Shown in pieces: positions 22,321-32,734 of a DNA stretch of 64,000 nt. The DNA is from Podocnemis expansa (Eukaryota; Chordata; Testudines; Podocnemididae), in assembly GCA_007922195.1 (NCBI GenBank), contig ML682092.1, positions 1,570,120-1,634,119 on the forward strand. The letters are read 5' to 3'. The notes under the pieces were generated by a model. It had not been told where the DNA came from. It made no database searches and saw only the letters and a program-made list of their open reading frames with translations. The translations under genes were made by a program, and so were the position numbers. Each line of letters begins with the position of its first letter. Positions within the stretch are counted from its first letter, which is position 1.

Positions 22321-22912
22321 GTCTAATGTAAATAGGATGAAATTCAATAAGGACAAATGCAAACTACTCCACTTAGGAAAGGACAATCAGTTGCACAAAT
22401 ACAAAATGTGCAATGGCTGCCTAGGAAGGAGTTTTGTGAAAAAGGATCAGGGGGAGAGGGTGTCACAGTGGATCACAAGCTAAATATGAGTCAACAGTGT
22501 CATACTGTTTAAACTTGTTCTAGGATGTATTAAACACAGTGTTGGACGCAAGACACAAGAAGTGGTTCTTCTGCTCCACTCAGCACTGATATGGCCTCAG
22601 CTGGAGTATTGTCTCCCGTTCTAGGCACCACAGTTCAGGGAAGATGTAGACAAACTGGAGAAAGTTCACAGACAAGCAACAAAAATGATTCAAGCATGAC
22701 CCAGAAGGAGAAATTTTAAAAACTGGGTTTCTTTAGTCTGGAGGAGAAAAGACCGACGGGCATACAATAGTTTTTAAGTACATAAAACATTGTTATAAGG
22801 AGGATGGTGAAAAATTGTTTTCCTTAACCTCTGAGGATAGGACAAAAGGAAATGGGCTTAAATTGCAGCAAGGGTGGTTTAGGTTGGACATTAGGAAAAG
22901 CTTCCTAACTAT

Positions 22913-23412
22913 GGCTGTGCCTACACTATGAACTTAAGTTGACTTAAGAAGGATAAAGTAGACTTAAAGCAAAGCCCTGGACACATTTGGAGTCCATTAA
23001 GTTGACTTAAGGGCCTCCTTAAGTTGACTTAATAACTCCTGCCCTTAAAGTCAACTTTAGGGGTTAAGTTGACTTCATTAAGTCACCTTAAAACAATGTG
23101 GCCATTGAAGTCGACTTAATAAAGTCAACTTAGTACAGTGGAGCCATTTAAGTTGACTTTTTAAAGTCGACTTAAGCCAGGGAGCCTTTTAAAGTTGACT
23201 TTGTTAACTTAATTCAATGTGGCTTCACTAAGTTGACTTCAATCAATCAATCAATCATAGGGCTGGAAGGGACCTCATGAGATCATCGAGTCCAACCCCC
23301 TGGGAATTGAACCCAGGACCTTCCTCATGTTAAGCAGAGGTGCTAGCCACTACACTATTTGCAGGGCTCAACTTAATAAAGTCTACTTAGCATTTGTAGT
23401 GTAGACATAGCC
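22913..23412. mobile_element. Inverted-repeat element A filled with AAGTYGACTT words
   Basis: The left end is GGCTGTGCCTACACTA and the right end, inverted, is GGCTATGTCTACACTA. TAT flanks both sides (22,910-22,912 and 23,413-23,415). The interior carries about eleven copies of AAGTTGACTT or its inverse, two still as AAGTCGACTT, in both orientations and often overlapping TTAA. A tRNA-Val SINE sits inside. There is no coding capacity. The 3-bp duplication suggests PIF/Harbinger-like movement, but that is inference. Confidence 0.8.
23241..23368 (-). mobile_element. tRNA-Val-derived SINE, second copy, nested in element A
   Basis: On the minus strand it reads AGCCCTGCAAATAGTGTAGT, then CTAGCACCTCTGCTTAACAT, the B box GGGTTCAATTCC and the tail GACTCGATGATCTCATGAGG. 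It ends in an (AATC)n-like run at 23,241-23,255. It matches 14,759-14,882 over its whole length and preserves the B box better. Confidence 0.82.
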
Positions 23413-23640
23413 TATCAGAGTAGTTAAGCACTGGAATGAATTGCCTAGGGAGGTTATGGAAGTTCCATTTTTAAGAGAGTTTTAAGAGCAGGTTAGATAA
23501 ACTGTCAGGGATGGTATAGAGATACTACTTAGGCCTGCCTTGTGCGGAGGACTGGAGTAGATGACCAGGCAAGATCTCTTTCAGTCCTACACATCTCAGA
23601 TTTGATGGTTCTGTGGTCTGGCTAGTTCCTTGAAATCACA

Positions 23641-23844
23641 AAAGAAGAGCATGAAGAAGATGGCTTCTCCAGGAGCAGAGATTTAGAGGAGCTGCCATTG
23701 TGCTGAGAGGCCTCTGCTCATACAAGTCCATCTTCATTTCAAACCTCAGCATATGATTTCAGTTTGGCTGTAATAGTTATAGATGGGACTGTTTGGTAGA
23801 ATGAAGAACCCAGTATCAAATATTTGTTCTCGGGGTAGGTACTA
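23641..23844. other. Short unique interval, nothing recognised
   Basis: The interval lies between the CR1 end and the next short element. No feature is seen. Confidence 0.4.
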
Positions 23845-24110
23845 ATGGCCTGTCTACACTAGAACATTAGGTTGGCTCAGCTACATTGCTCAGAAGTGGG
23901 AAAAATCCACTCCTCCAGTAGCAGCATAAATAAGCAGATGTCAGACCCCACATAAACAGTGCCTACCAACTAACACCTCCTGGGGAGGTGGACTAGCTAC
24001 AACAAGGAAGAACACCTTCAGTCTGCACAGATAGCATCTACACTAAAGTGCTAGACTGCTACAGTTGTACTTCTGTAGTGTTTTAAGGCTAGCTAAGCCC
24101 TTATAGACGG
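23845..24110. mobile_element. Short inverted-repeat transposon (TGTCTACACT ends), eroded
   Basis: It begins GGCCTGTCTACACTAGAACA and contains GGTTGGCTCAGCTACATTGC, CTCCTGGGGAGGTGGACTAG and GCTAGACTGCTACAG. This layout is familiar from turtle short elements. The right end is decayed (TTTTAAGGCTAGC) and I could not define a duplication. Confidence 0.5.
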
Positions 24111-24439
24111 TAACTGAATCAACCATTAATCTTCTGTTTGCTAAGCTAAATAGAGTGAACTCTTTCAGTCTCTCACTATCAAGCATATTTTTCTAATCCT
24201 TTAATCATTCTCTTGGCTCTTCTTTGAACACTCTCCAATTTATTTACATCCTTCTTGAACTGTGGGCACAGGATTCCAGCAGCAGCCACATCAGTACCAA
24301 TTAACCTCTCTGCTCCTACTGAGGACTGCCCCTTTTATGCAGCACAACATTTTATTAGCGCTTGTGGTCAAAACTTCATACTTGGAGCTCATGTTCAGCT
24401 CCACCACAAATCTCAAACCCTGTTCAGAGTCTCCTAAAC

Positions 24440-24780
24440 TCAACAACTCAAAAAGTCAGAAAGGACCAGTATGAGCATCTAGTCTGACCTGCTGCATAGT
24501 TCAGGCCACAAAACCTCACCTGCCCACTCCTATGATAAATCTTTGCAGTTATTAAAGTCCTCAAATTGTAATTGAAAGACTTTAAGGTACAGAGAATCCA
24601 CCAACAAGTGAGCTGTGCCCCATGCTACAGAGAAAGATGAAACAAACCCAGAGCCTTTGGGGGAAAATTACTCTCCAACCCCAATATGGCAATCAGTTAA
24701 ATCCTGAACATGTGGGCAAGACTCATTAGCCGGACTCCCTAGAAAGTACTCCCTCTAATAACTCAGAACTCCCCTCATCT
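24440..24780 (-). mobile_element. CR1 3' end nested in older CR1
   Basis: AAGGACCAGTATGAGCATCT and AGTCTGACCTGCTGCATAGT are the inverse of a CR1-subfamily 3' tail. They are followed by CACAAAACCTCACCTGCCCA, known from the same subfamily. It interrupts the older CR1, which resumes after about 24,880. Confidence 0.6.
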
Positions 24781-24783
24781 AAT

Positions 24784-24862
24784 GATCAGTTAGTTACCAT
24801 ACTAAGTTGTTCTGCTTCCCAAAGATCAGTTAGTTACCATACTAAGTTGTTCTGCTTCCCAA
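24784..24862. repeat. Exact 40-bp tandem duplication
   Basis: A unit beginning GATCAGTTAGTTACCATACT and ending GTTCTGCTTCCCAA(A) occurs twice head to tail with no mismatch apart from the last base. It is a recent local duplication with no apparent function. Confidence 0.95.
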
Positions 24863-25639
24863 GACAAGTTCCTTATTGTATTAGTATGGCCTGCATTCTT
24901 CGTCCCTAGGTAGATACCATTTTCTTCAGCCATATTAAAGTGCATGGTGTTTGCTTGTACCCAGTTAACTAAGTGATTCAGATTGCTCTAATCAGTGACC
25001 ACTCTCCCAATTTGTGTTGTCTGCAAACTTTATCAGTAATGTATTTATAGTTTCATCCACACCATTGGTAAAAGTGTTAGATAATGACTGGCCAAGAACA
25101 ATCCCACTGGGACCCCACTGAAAAAAACACCCATTCCATTATGATTTCACATTTACAGATGCATTTTGAGATCTAGCTGATACCCAATTTTTAATCTATT
25201 TAATGTGTGACATGCTAATTTTATATCATTTAGTTTTTAATTCAAAATTTTGTATGGTACCAAATCAAATGCCTTACAGATATCTAAGTACATCATATCA
25301 ACACTGTTATCTTTATCAACCAAATTTATAACCTAATAAAAAAAATCAAGATAGTTTGACAGATCTATTTTCCATAAAGCCTATTTATTTCCATTATTTA
25401 CAGTATCTCCCTTTAATTCTTAATTAAGTCCCGTATCAGCCATTCCATTATCTTTCTCAAGATCAAAGTCAGTTTGACAGGCCTATCACTTACCCTTACT
25501 AAATTCATCCCGCTTACCCTTACTAAAAAGTGGTACAGTAGGATCCTTGTGGTCTGCTGGAAGTGTTAGTTTTTCTTGTTCCTTGTTTAAACCAAGGAAT
25601 GATAGCTCCCAAATTTTCCAGCAGTGCTACTTCTTAGAA

Positions 25640-25816
25640 CAGTGGATCCCAACCTTTTCTAGATTGTGACATGCTTGGCAGCATATTACGACTCTACCAG
25701 ACACACTAGCCCAAGCCCTCCAGGCCAAATCCAGCCATCTCCTGACTCTCCATGACACACTTACTGCTGTGTGGCAACACAGTAATGTGTCCTGATACAG
25801 TGGTTGAGACCCACTG
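25640..25816. mobile_element. hAT-type short element, 177 bp
   Basis: The left end is CAGTGGATCCCAACC and the right end, inverted, is CAGTGGGTCTCAACC. Flanks TCTTAGAA (25,632-25,639) and TCGTAGAA (25,817-25,824) match in seven of eight bases. It is of the same family as the 39.5-kb element by end sequence. Confidence 0.8.
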
Positions 25817-25824
25817 TCGTAGAA

Positions 25825-26755
25825 CACCTGTCCTCTGAGGATTTTCAGTGAAATTCCCAAGCATACATCCAGCTTTGCAGGTTAGCTAAGAAGTTAAAAG
25901 GTCATCCTCCACTAATGTTGCTATAAAACCCTAAAGCAACTACAGGGGTCACCATCTTCTTTCAAGTATCTAGCTGGCAATTAACTAGAAGAGCATTCTG
26001 TTTCACTTTGCCTGGGAAGGTCTTAAGAAGCAACAAGAGAGTCAATAGGAAATCATGCAAAGATCCTGTGTGTTGCAGGGCAAGAGAAGTGATTTAATTA
26101 CTAGTGAGTGTCACCTAATTTCCTGACATTTAAAACTCTGAAGTGTGCAAGATAATATTCATTGCGAAGGGTGCCCAGATGGTGCTCTCGGAAATACATC
26201 CTGAAGAGTGATTCATTTCCTTCACAACTGATTCAAAGAGTCATCTTTTATCTAGCCAGGCCAGGAAAGCAATCAAGAAAGGAGTTTGAGGGAAATTAAT
26301 TGTCAAAGAAGATGCATATTTGTATGATTAAATGTCAGCCTGTACCTTGAATTAAGGAAAACGAATGTATACCTCTTGTAACTGTGCCAGAACGGGGCTG
26401 TAAATTTGATAGCCACACCCAAGTGAGGTCAATTCCCCCAAAACACATGCCATGGTGGTCGGAGAAGAGAGGACAAAGTTGAGCAGAGAAGTCTTTCTTG
26501 CCAGACCTAACAGGATAGTCTCCAGTCCACAATAAACAAACCAAGCCCTCTTCAAATACTTCCTTCCCCTAGTCTGTGCGGACAGAAAAAACCCACATGG
26601 TCAAATTAGGGAAGCCTGCGTGTCTAAGAGTATACATTTTTTCCCCCATCTATACAAGCAATGCATTATAAAATTGCTGCACGATGGTTGTGTTTTCCAT
26701 TGATTGTGTGTGTAGTGTACAGAGCCCATAAGGCCCAACTAGATAGCAAAATATA
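25825..26755. other. Non-repetitive interval with a possible conserved element
   Basis: No gene or repeat is recognised. The part at 26,020-26,340 is dense in homeodomain-type and POU-type strings and may be a conserved non-coding element; see the separate entry. Confidence 0.4.
26020..26340. promoter_or_regulatory. Candidate conserved non-coding (enhancer-like) segment 1
   Basis: Within 320 bases there are ATGCAAAG, TTTAATTACTAG, GATAATATTCATT, CAGATGG, TTAATTGTC, ATGCATATTTG and ATGATTAAATG. These fit POU/octamer, homeodomain and E-box motifs, and no repeat family is apparent. This is composition-based inference only. Confidence 0.25.
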
Positions 26756-27560
26756 TGTAACCCTTCTGCCAGGACGGGCTGGCAGGACAAGGGCCGGGTT
26801 TTATATCTAGGGGTTTCCCAATAGTGTACCACCACCTGCTGGCTCGAGCCCCACCCGGATTTCTGGGGAATTCCGCACTGTCCCCTGGGCACCCCAAACA
26901 GGTAAGGCTTCCCCATTTCACAAGCATAAGTCTGAGTGTAGTAAACAGAACTTTTAATGATAGTAAAACAAAAATGCAAAAGGCCAGATAACAGAGATCA
27001 GCACTAACCCAGAAAAATTAGTATACAGCAAAATTCCCAACAACCCACGCCACATAACAGAACATACAAACTTAATAGCAAAACTAGCACTGATCTGGAA
27101 AATCACTGCTAATTAGGCTCCCAACCAACCCTAGGGAATGTATAGAGTCTTTCACACCAGCTGTCTAACAACACCATCTACTAGTCATTCACTCCATCCT
27201 CCAGAACTGTTTCTTGGCTCTGCCCACTAGCTCACCCCTCTAGTCACTTGCACCACTTAACTAGCTGCTGACCACTCTCATCATCCAGTAGCTCTACCTT
27301 CCAACTATTGCTGTTCTCACCATCTACTGGTTCTACCCATCTCAAAAAGAAAAATTGCTCTCTAATGATTTTTGGTCATAGATGCTGCTCTTCTTCCTTG
27401 TGATACCAGTTTTTAACTAAGTATTAACAGTTATCTCTATCTGCAATACAAAAGCCTTGTGAAAGACTTAAATTTAGCTGTCAAAAAACAGAAAGCATAA
27501 AAAGCAGAAAAACTAACATAGTATCACACCCCCCACCACACCATGCCACACCATCTTTTC
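26756..27560. mobile_element. Unclassified interspersed repeat (LTR-like?)
   Basis: The sequence from CTTCTGCCAGGACGGGCTGG to a long A- and CA-rich tract reads like dispersed repetitive DNA of turtles. The 26,930-27,100 part has AACAGAACTTTTAATGATAG, suggesting an antisense polyadenylation/primer-type region. I cannot assign the class or ends. The rest is C/T-rich (CACTCTCATCATCCAGTAGC). Confidence 0.25.
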
Positions 27561-28637
27561 CTATTTTTTCTAAGATCTTTTGAGCTGAAACATGCAGTTG
27601 CCCTTCCTACAAGCCTCTTCTTAACTAAGGGTAGTTTTTTCCCCTTTAACTAATTCAGACAGATTTGCAGCAAACAGAGTAGCAATTCACAAAAAGACAG
27701 TGTTTCGTATTTCCCCTTAGTAGAATTACAGATATTGATAGATTTTTGAGCAGACTAACCCCAAATACCATTACCCACTATGCCCTGCACTGAATATGTT
27801 AATCAGCTAATTGAGCTCTTTGTATCCATGCTAATATAGGACCCACGCAGATTAGTTGCCCCCGCTCTTCAGAAGCTGTTAAGCACAGCTTCTAAGCCTG
27901 CCTTACACATACTTCTTCAGGGGTGCAGGCTGTGAAACTGCCATGTCCTGAGTCACGAGGAGGTGTGGGTTTTCCCCTGTTTTGCAGATAGTCATTCATG
28001 TGTCTTTCTTTTGCATATTTTCAATCACCATGTCTGGAGGGAAAGACCTGAGATGTGAGCCTAGATTCTCCTGCTAATGGAAAGTGTGGTTTTTCTTTCT
28101 GTGTTTTGATCTGTTGCTTCTAAGCTAAAAAAGTCGCCTGGTAGATAAAGTATTAAAATGGAATGTTTTTATATGTCCTGTTATTCCATTTTTCTCCAGC
28201 TCATCTATGTCATTATGCAAAGTCAAAAGCTGTATATGCTCTGGTAGCTGTGTGGAGATGAGACTTTGAGGGTGAAATCTAAGGCTGAGTCTCTCTATGG
28301 AGCACTGGAAGTAGTGGTATGAGAGTTCCCTGATTGATTCCCTAGTGGGCTAGAGCAACTGGGCTAGGCTATCAAATTCCTCCTACTAAATGGAGTCTGT
28401 TCTAATCTGCAGAAACCATGACAGGATTATAAAATGGTCCCCACCCACATGCATAAGACAAGATAATAGTCTACCATGCTGCTATGTTATATTGCTAGGC
28501 CCTGAAGCTTGTGGGGGCTTTCATGGGGCTCTGCATGGGCACAGCAATCAATCTGTATGTAAAACACTATGGGGCCAGGGTCCAATTGTGAAACCTAGCC
28601 ACACATGTCATGTACATAGAGCTTTGGGGCCCATTTA
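27561..28637. other. Intergenic DNA, nothing recognised
   Basis: No coding, RNA or repeat feature that I can support. Confidence 0.4.
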
Positions 28638-28645
28638 CACTAGAG

Positions 28646-28853
28646 CAGGGCTTGGCAACCCCTGGCACATGTGTCAAAACTAGCATGCACACATGGGCCT
28701 ATGCATAGCAGCACACAGGGCTCCTGGCCCTGCAGCACCATGACTGCCTCCTCCCATCCACTTCTGTCCCTTGCTGGCCCCACCCCCAGCACCTTTCTTG
28801 CCCTGCCCACTGCACCTGCTGAGGGTTCAGGGGCAGGGAATTGCAGACCTCTG
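28646..28853. mobile_element. hAT-type short element, 208 bp
   Basis: The left end is CAGGGCTTGGCAACCCCTGG and the right end, inverted, is CAGAGGTCTGCAATTCCCTG. Flanks CACTAGAG (28,638-28,645) and CATTACAG (28,854-28,861) agree in six of eight bases. The interior is C-rich with no coding. Confidence 0.55.
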
Positions 28854-28861
28854 CATTACAG

Positions 28862-29938
28862 ATTCAAGTCTCTCTGGAGATCAGAGAGCTTCCACTTTAC
28901 TGTGGGCTGTAGCCAGACCAAAGCCTTAAACATAACTGCAATTGGGGCTATGCTAGAGTGGAACTGCTTTATAATCAGGTCAGGGCACAGTTGTGGTCTG
29001 CTGGTTGCCAGACTTGCTTATCAGACAGGGCCTAACTGAAAGCTTTACTTCCTTGAGACAACATGAAATTATTCATTCTCTCTCCCCCCAGAAAGTAAAC
29101 CCCTAGGTCAGACTAAGCACTGACTCACATCCCCACCACTTCATGCGCTTCACCGAGTCAGCAATTCATTGAGCCTCGTCTTTGAAAATGTAGAGCTGGC
29201 TCAGATGAAGAAAGATCATTTTCAATGCTGTAGCTCATTTGTACGAGCTCCTTCATGTCACACACACACCACACTTGTTGTTTGCACCAAAACTAGTTAA
29301 CTTTTTGTATTTAGGGTATAAATCCAGGCCATGTTAAAAAGAAAGCATGTCTTTTGCCCTTTTCACCATGCCACAACCCCAGCCACTTTCACAGCACTGT
29401 GACAGCCGCCACATTTTGGTGATGAGAAGAAAGAGCCTCCAAAATTTCATGAGGCAGATCAAATCACTGATGTTTTGAAGTGTGTTTCTAATATTTAAGA
29501 GAGCATGAAAATTCATCTTTAGCAGAGGAGATAACAGTAGGAGTGGCTTTTCAGATTTCAGTGGTGGGCAGCAACTTCAATGGCCATCAAAGGGCCATGT
29601 AGGGTGATGAAGGGGTGATTGGGCCAGACTTTGGTGGCAGTGTGAACCCCTGTGCAAGGTCACAATGCCACCTTCATTTGGGTGGCTGGGCTAGTAACAT
29701 GAGTCCCCTTTTAGCAAAATGCTGGTTGTGCCCTAGTTCTCATATTTGGTGACGCTGCTATGGTAACATGTGAGAGAAAACATGGTGGGGGGGGGGGGCT
29801 GCCTAAATAGCACCCTGGGATAACTGCCCTGTGTTTCATTTGGTTTTTGGCTAGTGTCTAGCATTTTTACCTCTTCATGGCAAACCCTAGTTTTTAGGGT
29901 CTTTTTGGGGAGAGGAAGGGAGGGGGAGATTTTTCTAG
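28862..29938. other. Intergenic DNA, nothing recognised
   Basis: It contains a G run at 29,786-29,798. There are no family-level similarities. Confidence 0.4.
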
Positions 29939-29939
29939 C

Positions 29940-30048
29940 GCTATACATGAAACAGCCATTTGTCTAATAAATTGGTTAGACTTTAAAAGTGCCACAGGAT
30001 TCCTTGTTTGCTTTGCTGAGCTAGACTAACACGGCTACTCGTCTGGAA
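29940..30048 (+). mobile_element. Penelope-like repeat fragment
   Basis: CTAATAAATTGGTTAGACTT, TAAAAGTGCCACAGGATTCC and GAGCTAGACTAACACGGCTA match the 9.84-kb copy in reverse. The hammerhead-like part is absent because of truncation. Confidence 0.65.
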
Positions 30049-31786
30049 CTTGTCAGCTATTTCTTGGTCTTTCCAAGCTCCATTTAAGGCCATTGGCTGC
30101 CAATCATTATCTTCCTCCACTGGGGTACAGTCAACAGAAGGGATTGATTTTTATTCTGCCACTGGCATACTCATGCCACGAGGGAATGTGCAGAAACATC
30201 TCTGCACAGGGGATCAACAAAGGCCTGATCCAGCACCTGTTGCATGTAGCTGTTGACTGCTGCTCAGCACTTTTGAAGAACCAGACCACTGAGTTGGGTG
30301 TATACACATGAACTTATTCTTAAAAACCTTGGATGTATACCCAGGTTTGATTTGTGTAATGCATGTTGTGGAAAGGAAGTGGAAAGTTATTAAGGACCTA
30401 TGCAGGGTAGAATATAGACTTCATGTAAGAAAACTGCTTTCCCAAAACATTGGGAGCTCTCTTGTACTTCCGCCATACAAACATAAAGGGTGAGTTTTTG
30501 TTTCTGTGGAAATCGGTCTGACTTTATTTTCTCTTCTAAGGGTGAAATCCAGACCTTAGGAAGTCAAACAGACCATTCACACAACTACATGGCGACTCAC
30601 AGGGGGGCTCAGTGTGGCAATCCATTGCTGCCAGGATCATCCCTCTTTCTGCCCACCAGGCATGGGCAAGGCCCCCCTCTCCAGCTATTAGAACGCAGCA
30701 GGTTCTACAGCCAGTCACCACTTTCCCCTCTGAACCTCATGTATTTGCCATCCTAAGCCTGGTTTCTCAGGTGTGCTGAACAGAGAAGGTTAACTTCTGA
30801 GCTGCTTTAAGCCCACAGGAAGTCCATGGCAGGGCTAAGAATAGAGTCTGTGTTTGCTCACCCTTGCAGGGCTTTTGCCATAAATCCAGCTGTGCTCTGC
30901 ATCATTCATCATCTTGATGGCTGGCGGTGCTTGCAGTCTCAGAAGTCAGTCTCCCTACCTGAAGAGTGACTAGTTCATTCCACCAAGACTTCAGGTAAAG
31001 CCAAGCCCACAGACATCAGAGAAAAGAAAAACTCTCTGGAGGGCACATTTCATAGATGCTAATGAGCTTAAGCTGAGGAGCCTGAAAGGAAAATTATGCA
31101 AGGAGCCATCTGAAGTGGGGGAAGCAGAATAATGCAGTCCCCTGTGTGTTTTCATAATCTCCTCTGCCAGTTGAGAAGGGAGAGAGGGAAGTAATTGCAG
31201 ACATGGAAATCACCTGAGTGGAGAGCTTCTAATTAAAAGGGTACAGGCAGCCATCTGCATCTAAACCACAGCCTGTATTTGATATGGACAGGGCCAGAGA
31301 AACCAGCTGAGGCAATAATTGGATTACAAGAGGAAAATGCCCCTCAGTCAGAAGTCACTGGCAATCTTGTATTGACAAACAGGATACTGCACTGTGGGGT
31401 GAAACATGGATTTTGCAGGAGCTCAGTCAAAAAGTGGATCTGCAGCGTAGACATGCCCCAAAAGCAAAAGCAGTTTGTCCTCCTAGCGAATTGGAAAGGG
31501 TTTGTTTGGCCTAAGAGTTTACATTTTCAGTTGCCACAGGCTGAATAAACAAAATAAGACAAAACACAACCCAGAGTCAAAATTAGAGCTTTAAGTAGGG
31601 GTCAGATGGAGATGGGAATGGGGATGGTGGAGAGGGAGGAGGTCAGAGAGATATAGCAGGTCTTTCAAGCTCCACGCATAAAGGAAGCCCTGCCCTTGTG
31701 ATCCACCAGACCAAGGTGGTGCTCTCTGTATGTAAATGCATGTAGAAATAACTCTTACCTAGAGCTTTGCATCAGACACTCTAAAT
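30049..31786. other. Intergenic interval with a possible conserved element
   Basis: Nothing is recognised apart from the enhancer-like segment at 30,985-31,275. Confidence 0.4.
30985..31275. promoter_or_regulatory. Candidate conserved non-coding (enhancer-like) segment 2
   Basis: The segment includes GATGCTAATGAGCTT, AATAATGCAG, TTTTCATAATC, GTAATTGCAG, TTCTAATTAAAAG, GCCATCTGCATC and ACCACAG. Homeodomain (TAATTA, TAATGA), E-box (CATCTG) and Runx-like motifs lie within 290 repeat-free bases. Evidence is compositional only. Confidence 0.28.
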
Positions 31787-32200
31787 GGGTACATCTATGC
31801 TGGCAAGTTAGTTTGAATTAAGGAGTCTTAATTTGAACTTAGTCCCCATCCACCACAGACTGTCACTAGTTCAAATTAAGGAATTCCTTAAGTCAAACTA
31901 ATGAAAGCTCAGTTCAAATTAGTAACACCTGAATTTCACTAGAACTAAGAGCTTAATTTGAGTCATAGTTCAAACTAAAAGCAGTGTAGACCAGAATTAA
32001 GCCTTAATTCAAACTAAATAAGTTTGAATTAGGGCCGTTAGTTTGAATTAACAAAGTGCACTAATTTGACTTAATGTTTAAATCAAATTAGTGCACTTTG
32101 TTAATTCAGCTTACTAAGGTCAGGTTTAGTTTGAGTTAAGGTCAAACTTATTAGTTCACCTCTGTTAGTTCAAACTAACTTTTGTAGCGTAGACATAGCC
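31787..32200. mobile_element. Inverted-repeat element C filled with TTTGAATTAA words
   Basis: The left end GGGTACATCTATGC and the inverted right end GGCTATGTCTACGC resemble those of elements A, D and E. The interior has about fourteen copies of AGTTTGAATTA, AATTCAAACT or close variants in both orientations. These are what TAGTTCGAATTA-like palindromes become after CpG decay. No convincing target duplication is left. It contains a perfect hairpin (32,044-32,108). Confidence 0.7.
32044..32108. repeat. Perfect 26-bp hairpin, 13-base loop
   Basis: Arms 32,044-32,069 and 32,083-32,108 are exact reverse complements, including AACAAAGTGCACTAATTTGA and its inverse. A transcript on either strand would fold into an uninterrupted stem of pre-miRNA size. 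Confidence 0.95.
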
Positions 32201-32234
32201 ACAGTGCTTTTGCAAAGGCAGCCACCATAACTAG

Positions 32235-32325
32235 TCACATTTTACACATGAAGAAAGGAAGGCGCAGAGAGGGGACGTAATTGGCCCAAGGTTTACCTAA
32301 CAGGCCAGTGGCATCCATAGAGCAC
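32235..32325 (-). mobile_element. MIR-type SINE fragment
   Basis: ATTTTACACATGAAGAAAGG, CGCAGAGAGGGGACGTAATT and TTGGCCCAAGGTTTACC are the inverse of the MIR core and 3' region. Ancient amniote repeat. Confidence 0.75.
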
Positions 32326-32337
32326 ATGCGTTATGAG

Positions 32338-32668
32338 TACTGTGGCCAGGTGTCTGGTTTTTTACAGGAAATTTGGGCTGAAAAAGGGCCAGCGTTTGCT
32401 CAGATCTACTGAGCGAACACCAAAAATCTGGTTACTACAGTGGGGTGAAGTACTGGGTCATCACCTGTGCCAGCCCTTAAGCAGCTGGGGCCGCCTCTCA
32501 GTCCCAGGTCTGCAGGAGAGTCCCTCCCCATGTGAGCAGATAGGAAGGGAAGGAAGAAGGACTGGGGAATGGTAGTGAGTGATGGGGTGGGTGACTAGGA
32601 GGGGTAGGGGTATGCCAGTCCTGGGGAGTGTCTGGTTTTTAAATATTGGAAAGTTGGGAACCCTAGTT
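32338..32668. mobile_element. Short DNA transposon-like repeat
   Basis: It starts GGCCAGGTGTCTGGTTTTTT and ends GGAAAGTTGGGAACCCTAG, with GTGTCTGGTTTTTAAATATT near the right end. This resembles a turtle repeat with GGGTTGCCAGGTGTCCGG-like ends. No duplication was verified. Confidence 0.4.
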
Positions 32669-32734
32669 CTACCTGCCAGGTCACTGACTTCAGGGATATG
32701 GCTCATATGCTGACCTGGGACTGAGTGCTCTGCA

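Larger units (their letters stand above)
22013..23640 (+). mobile_element. CR1 3' portion, interrupted by two insertions
   Basis: The three CR1 pieces are 22,013-22,054, 22,321-22,912 and 23,413-23,640. Across the first junction the reading VVKWS continues into VNRMKFNKDKCKLLHLGK, normal CR1 ORF2 C-terminal sequence. Later parts correspond to the LEYC region and to the 3' segment with AAGCACTGGAATGAATTGCC. The copy is full of stops. The interruptions are a hAT element and the TCGA-word element. Confidence 0.8.
24111..25631 (-). mobile_element. Old CR1 LINE fragment
   Basis: Antisense CR1 sequence is recognisable in pieces: TTAATCATTCTCTTGGCTCT and GAACACTCTCCAATTTATT near the 3' side, then the stretch around 25,010-25,110 and 25,440-25,620. 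These correspond to the reverse transcriptase FADDT and PVSLTS regions of younger CR1. It is far more diverged than the 15-18 kb copy and has no open frame. A second CR1 tail is nested at about 24,440-24,780. Confidence 0.75.

Noticed and set aside
22913..23412. CRISPR-like array of AAGTTGACTT repeats
   Set aside because: The repeats are short, palindromic, irregularly spaced, in both orientations, inside transposon ends in a vertebrate genome.
24784..24862. Target-site duplication or minisatellite
   Set aside because: There are only two adjacent units with nothing between them; it is a simple local duplication.
31787..32200. 3-bp duplication for element C
   Set aside because: Left flank AAT and right flank ACA do not match, so the duplication is lost or the ends are slightly wrong.
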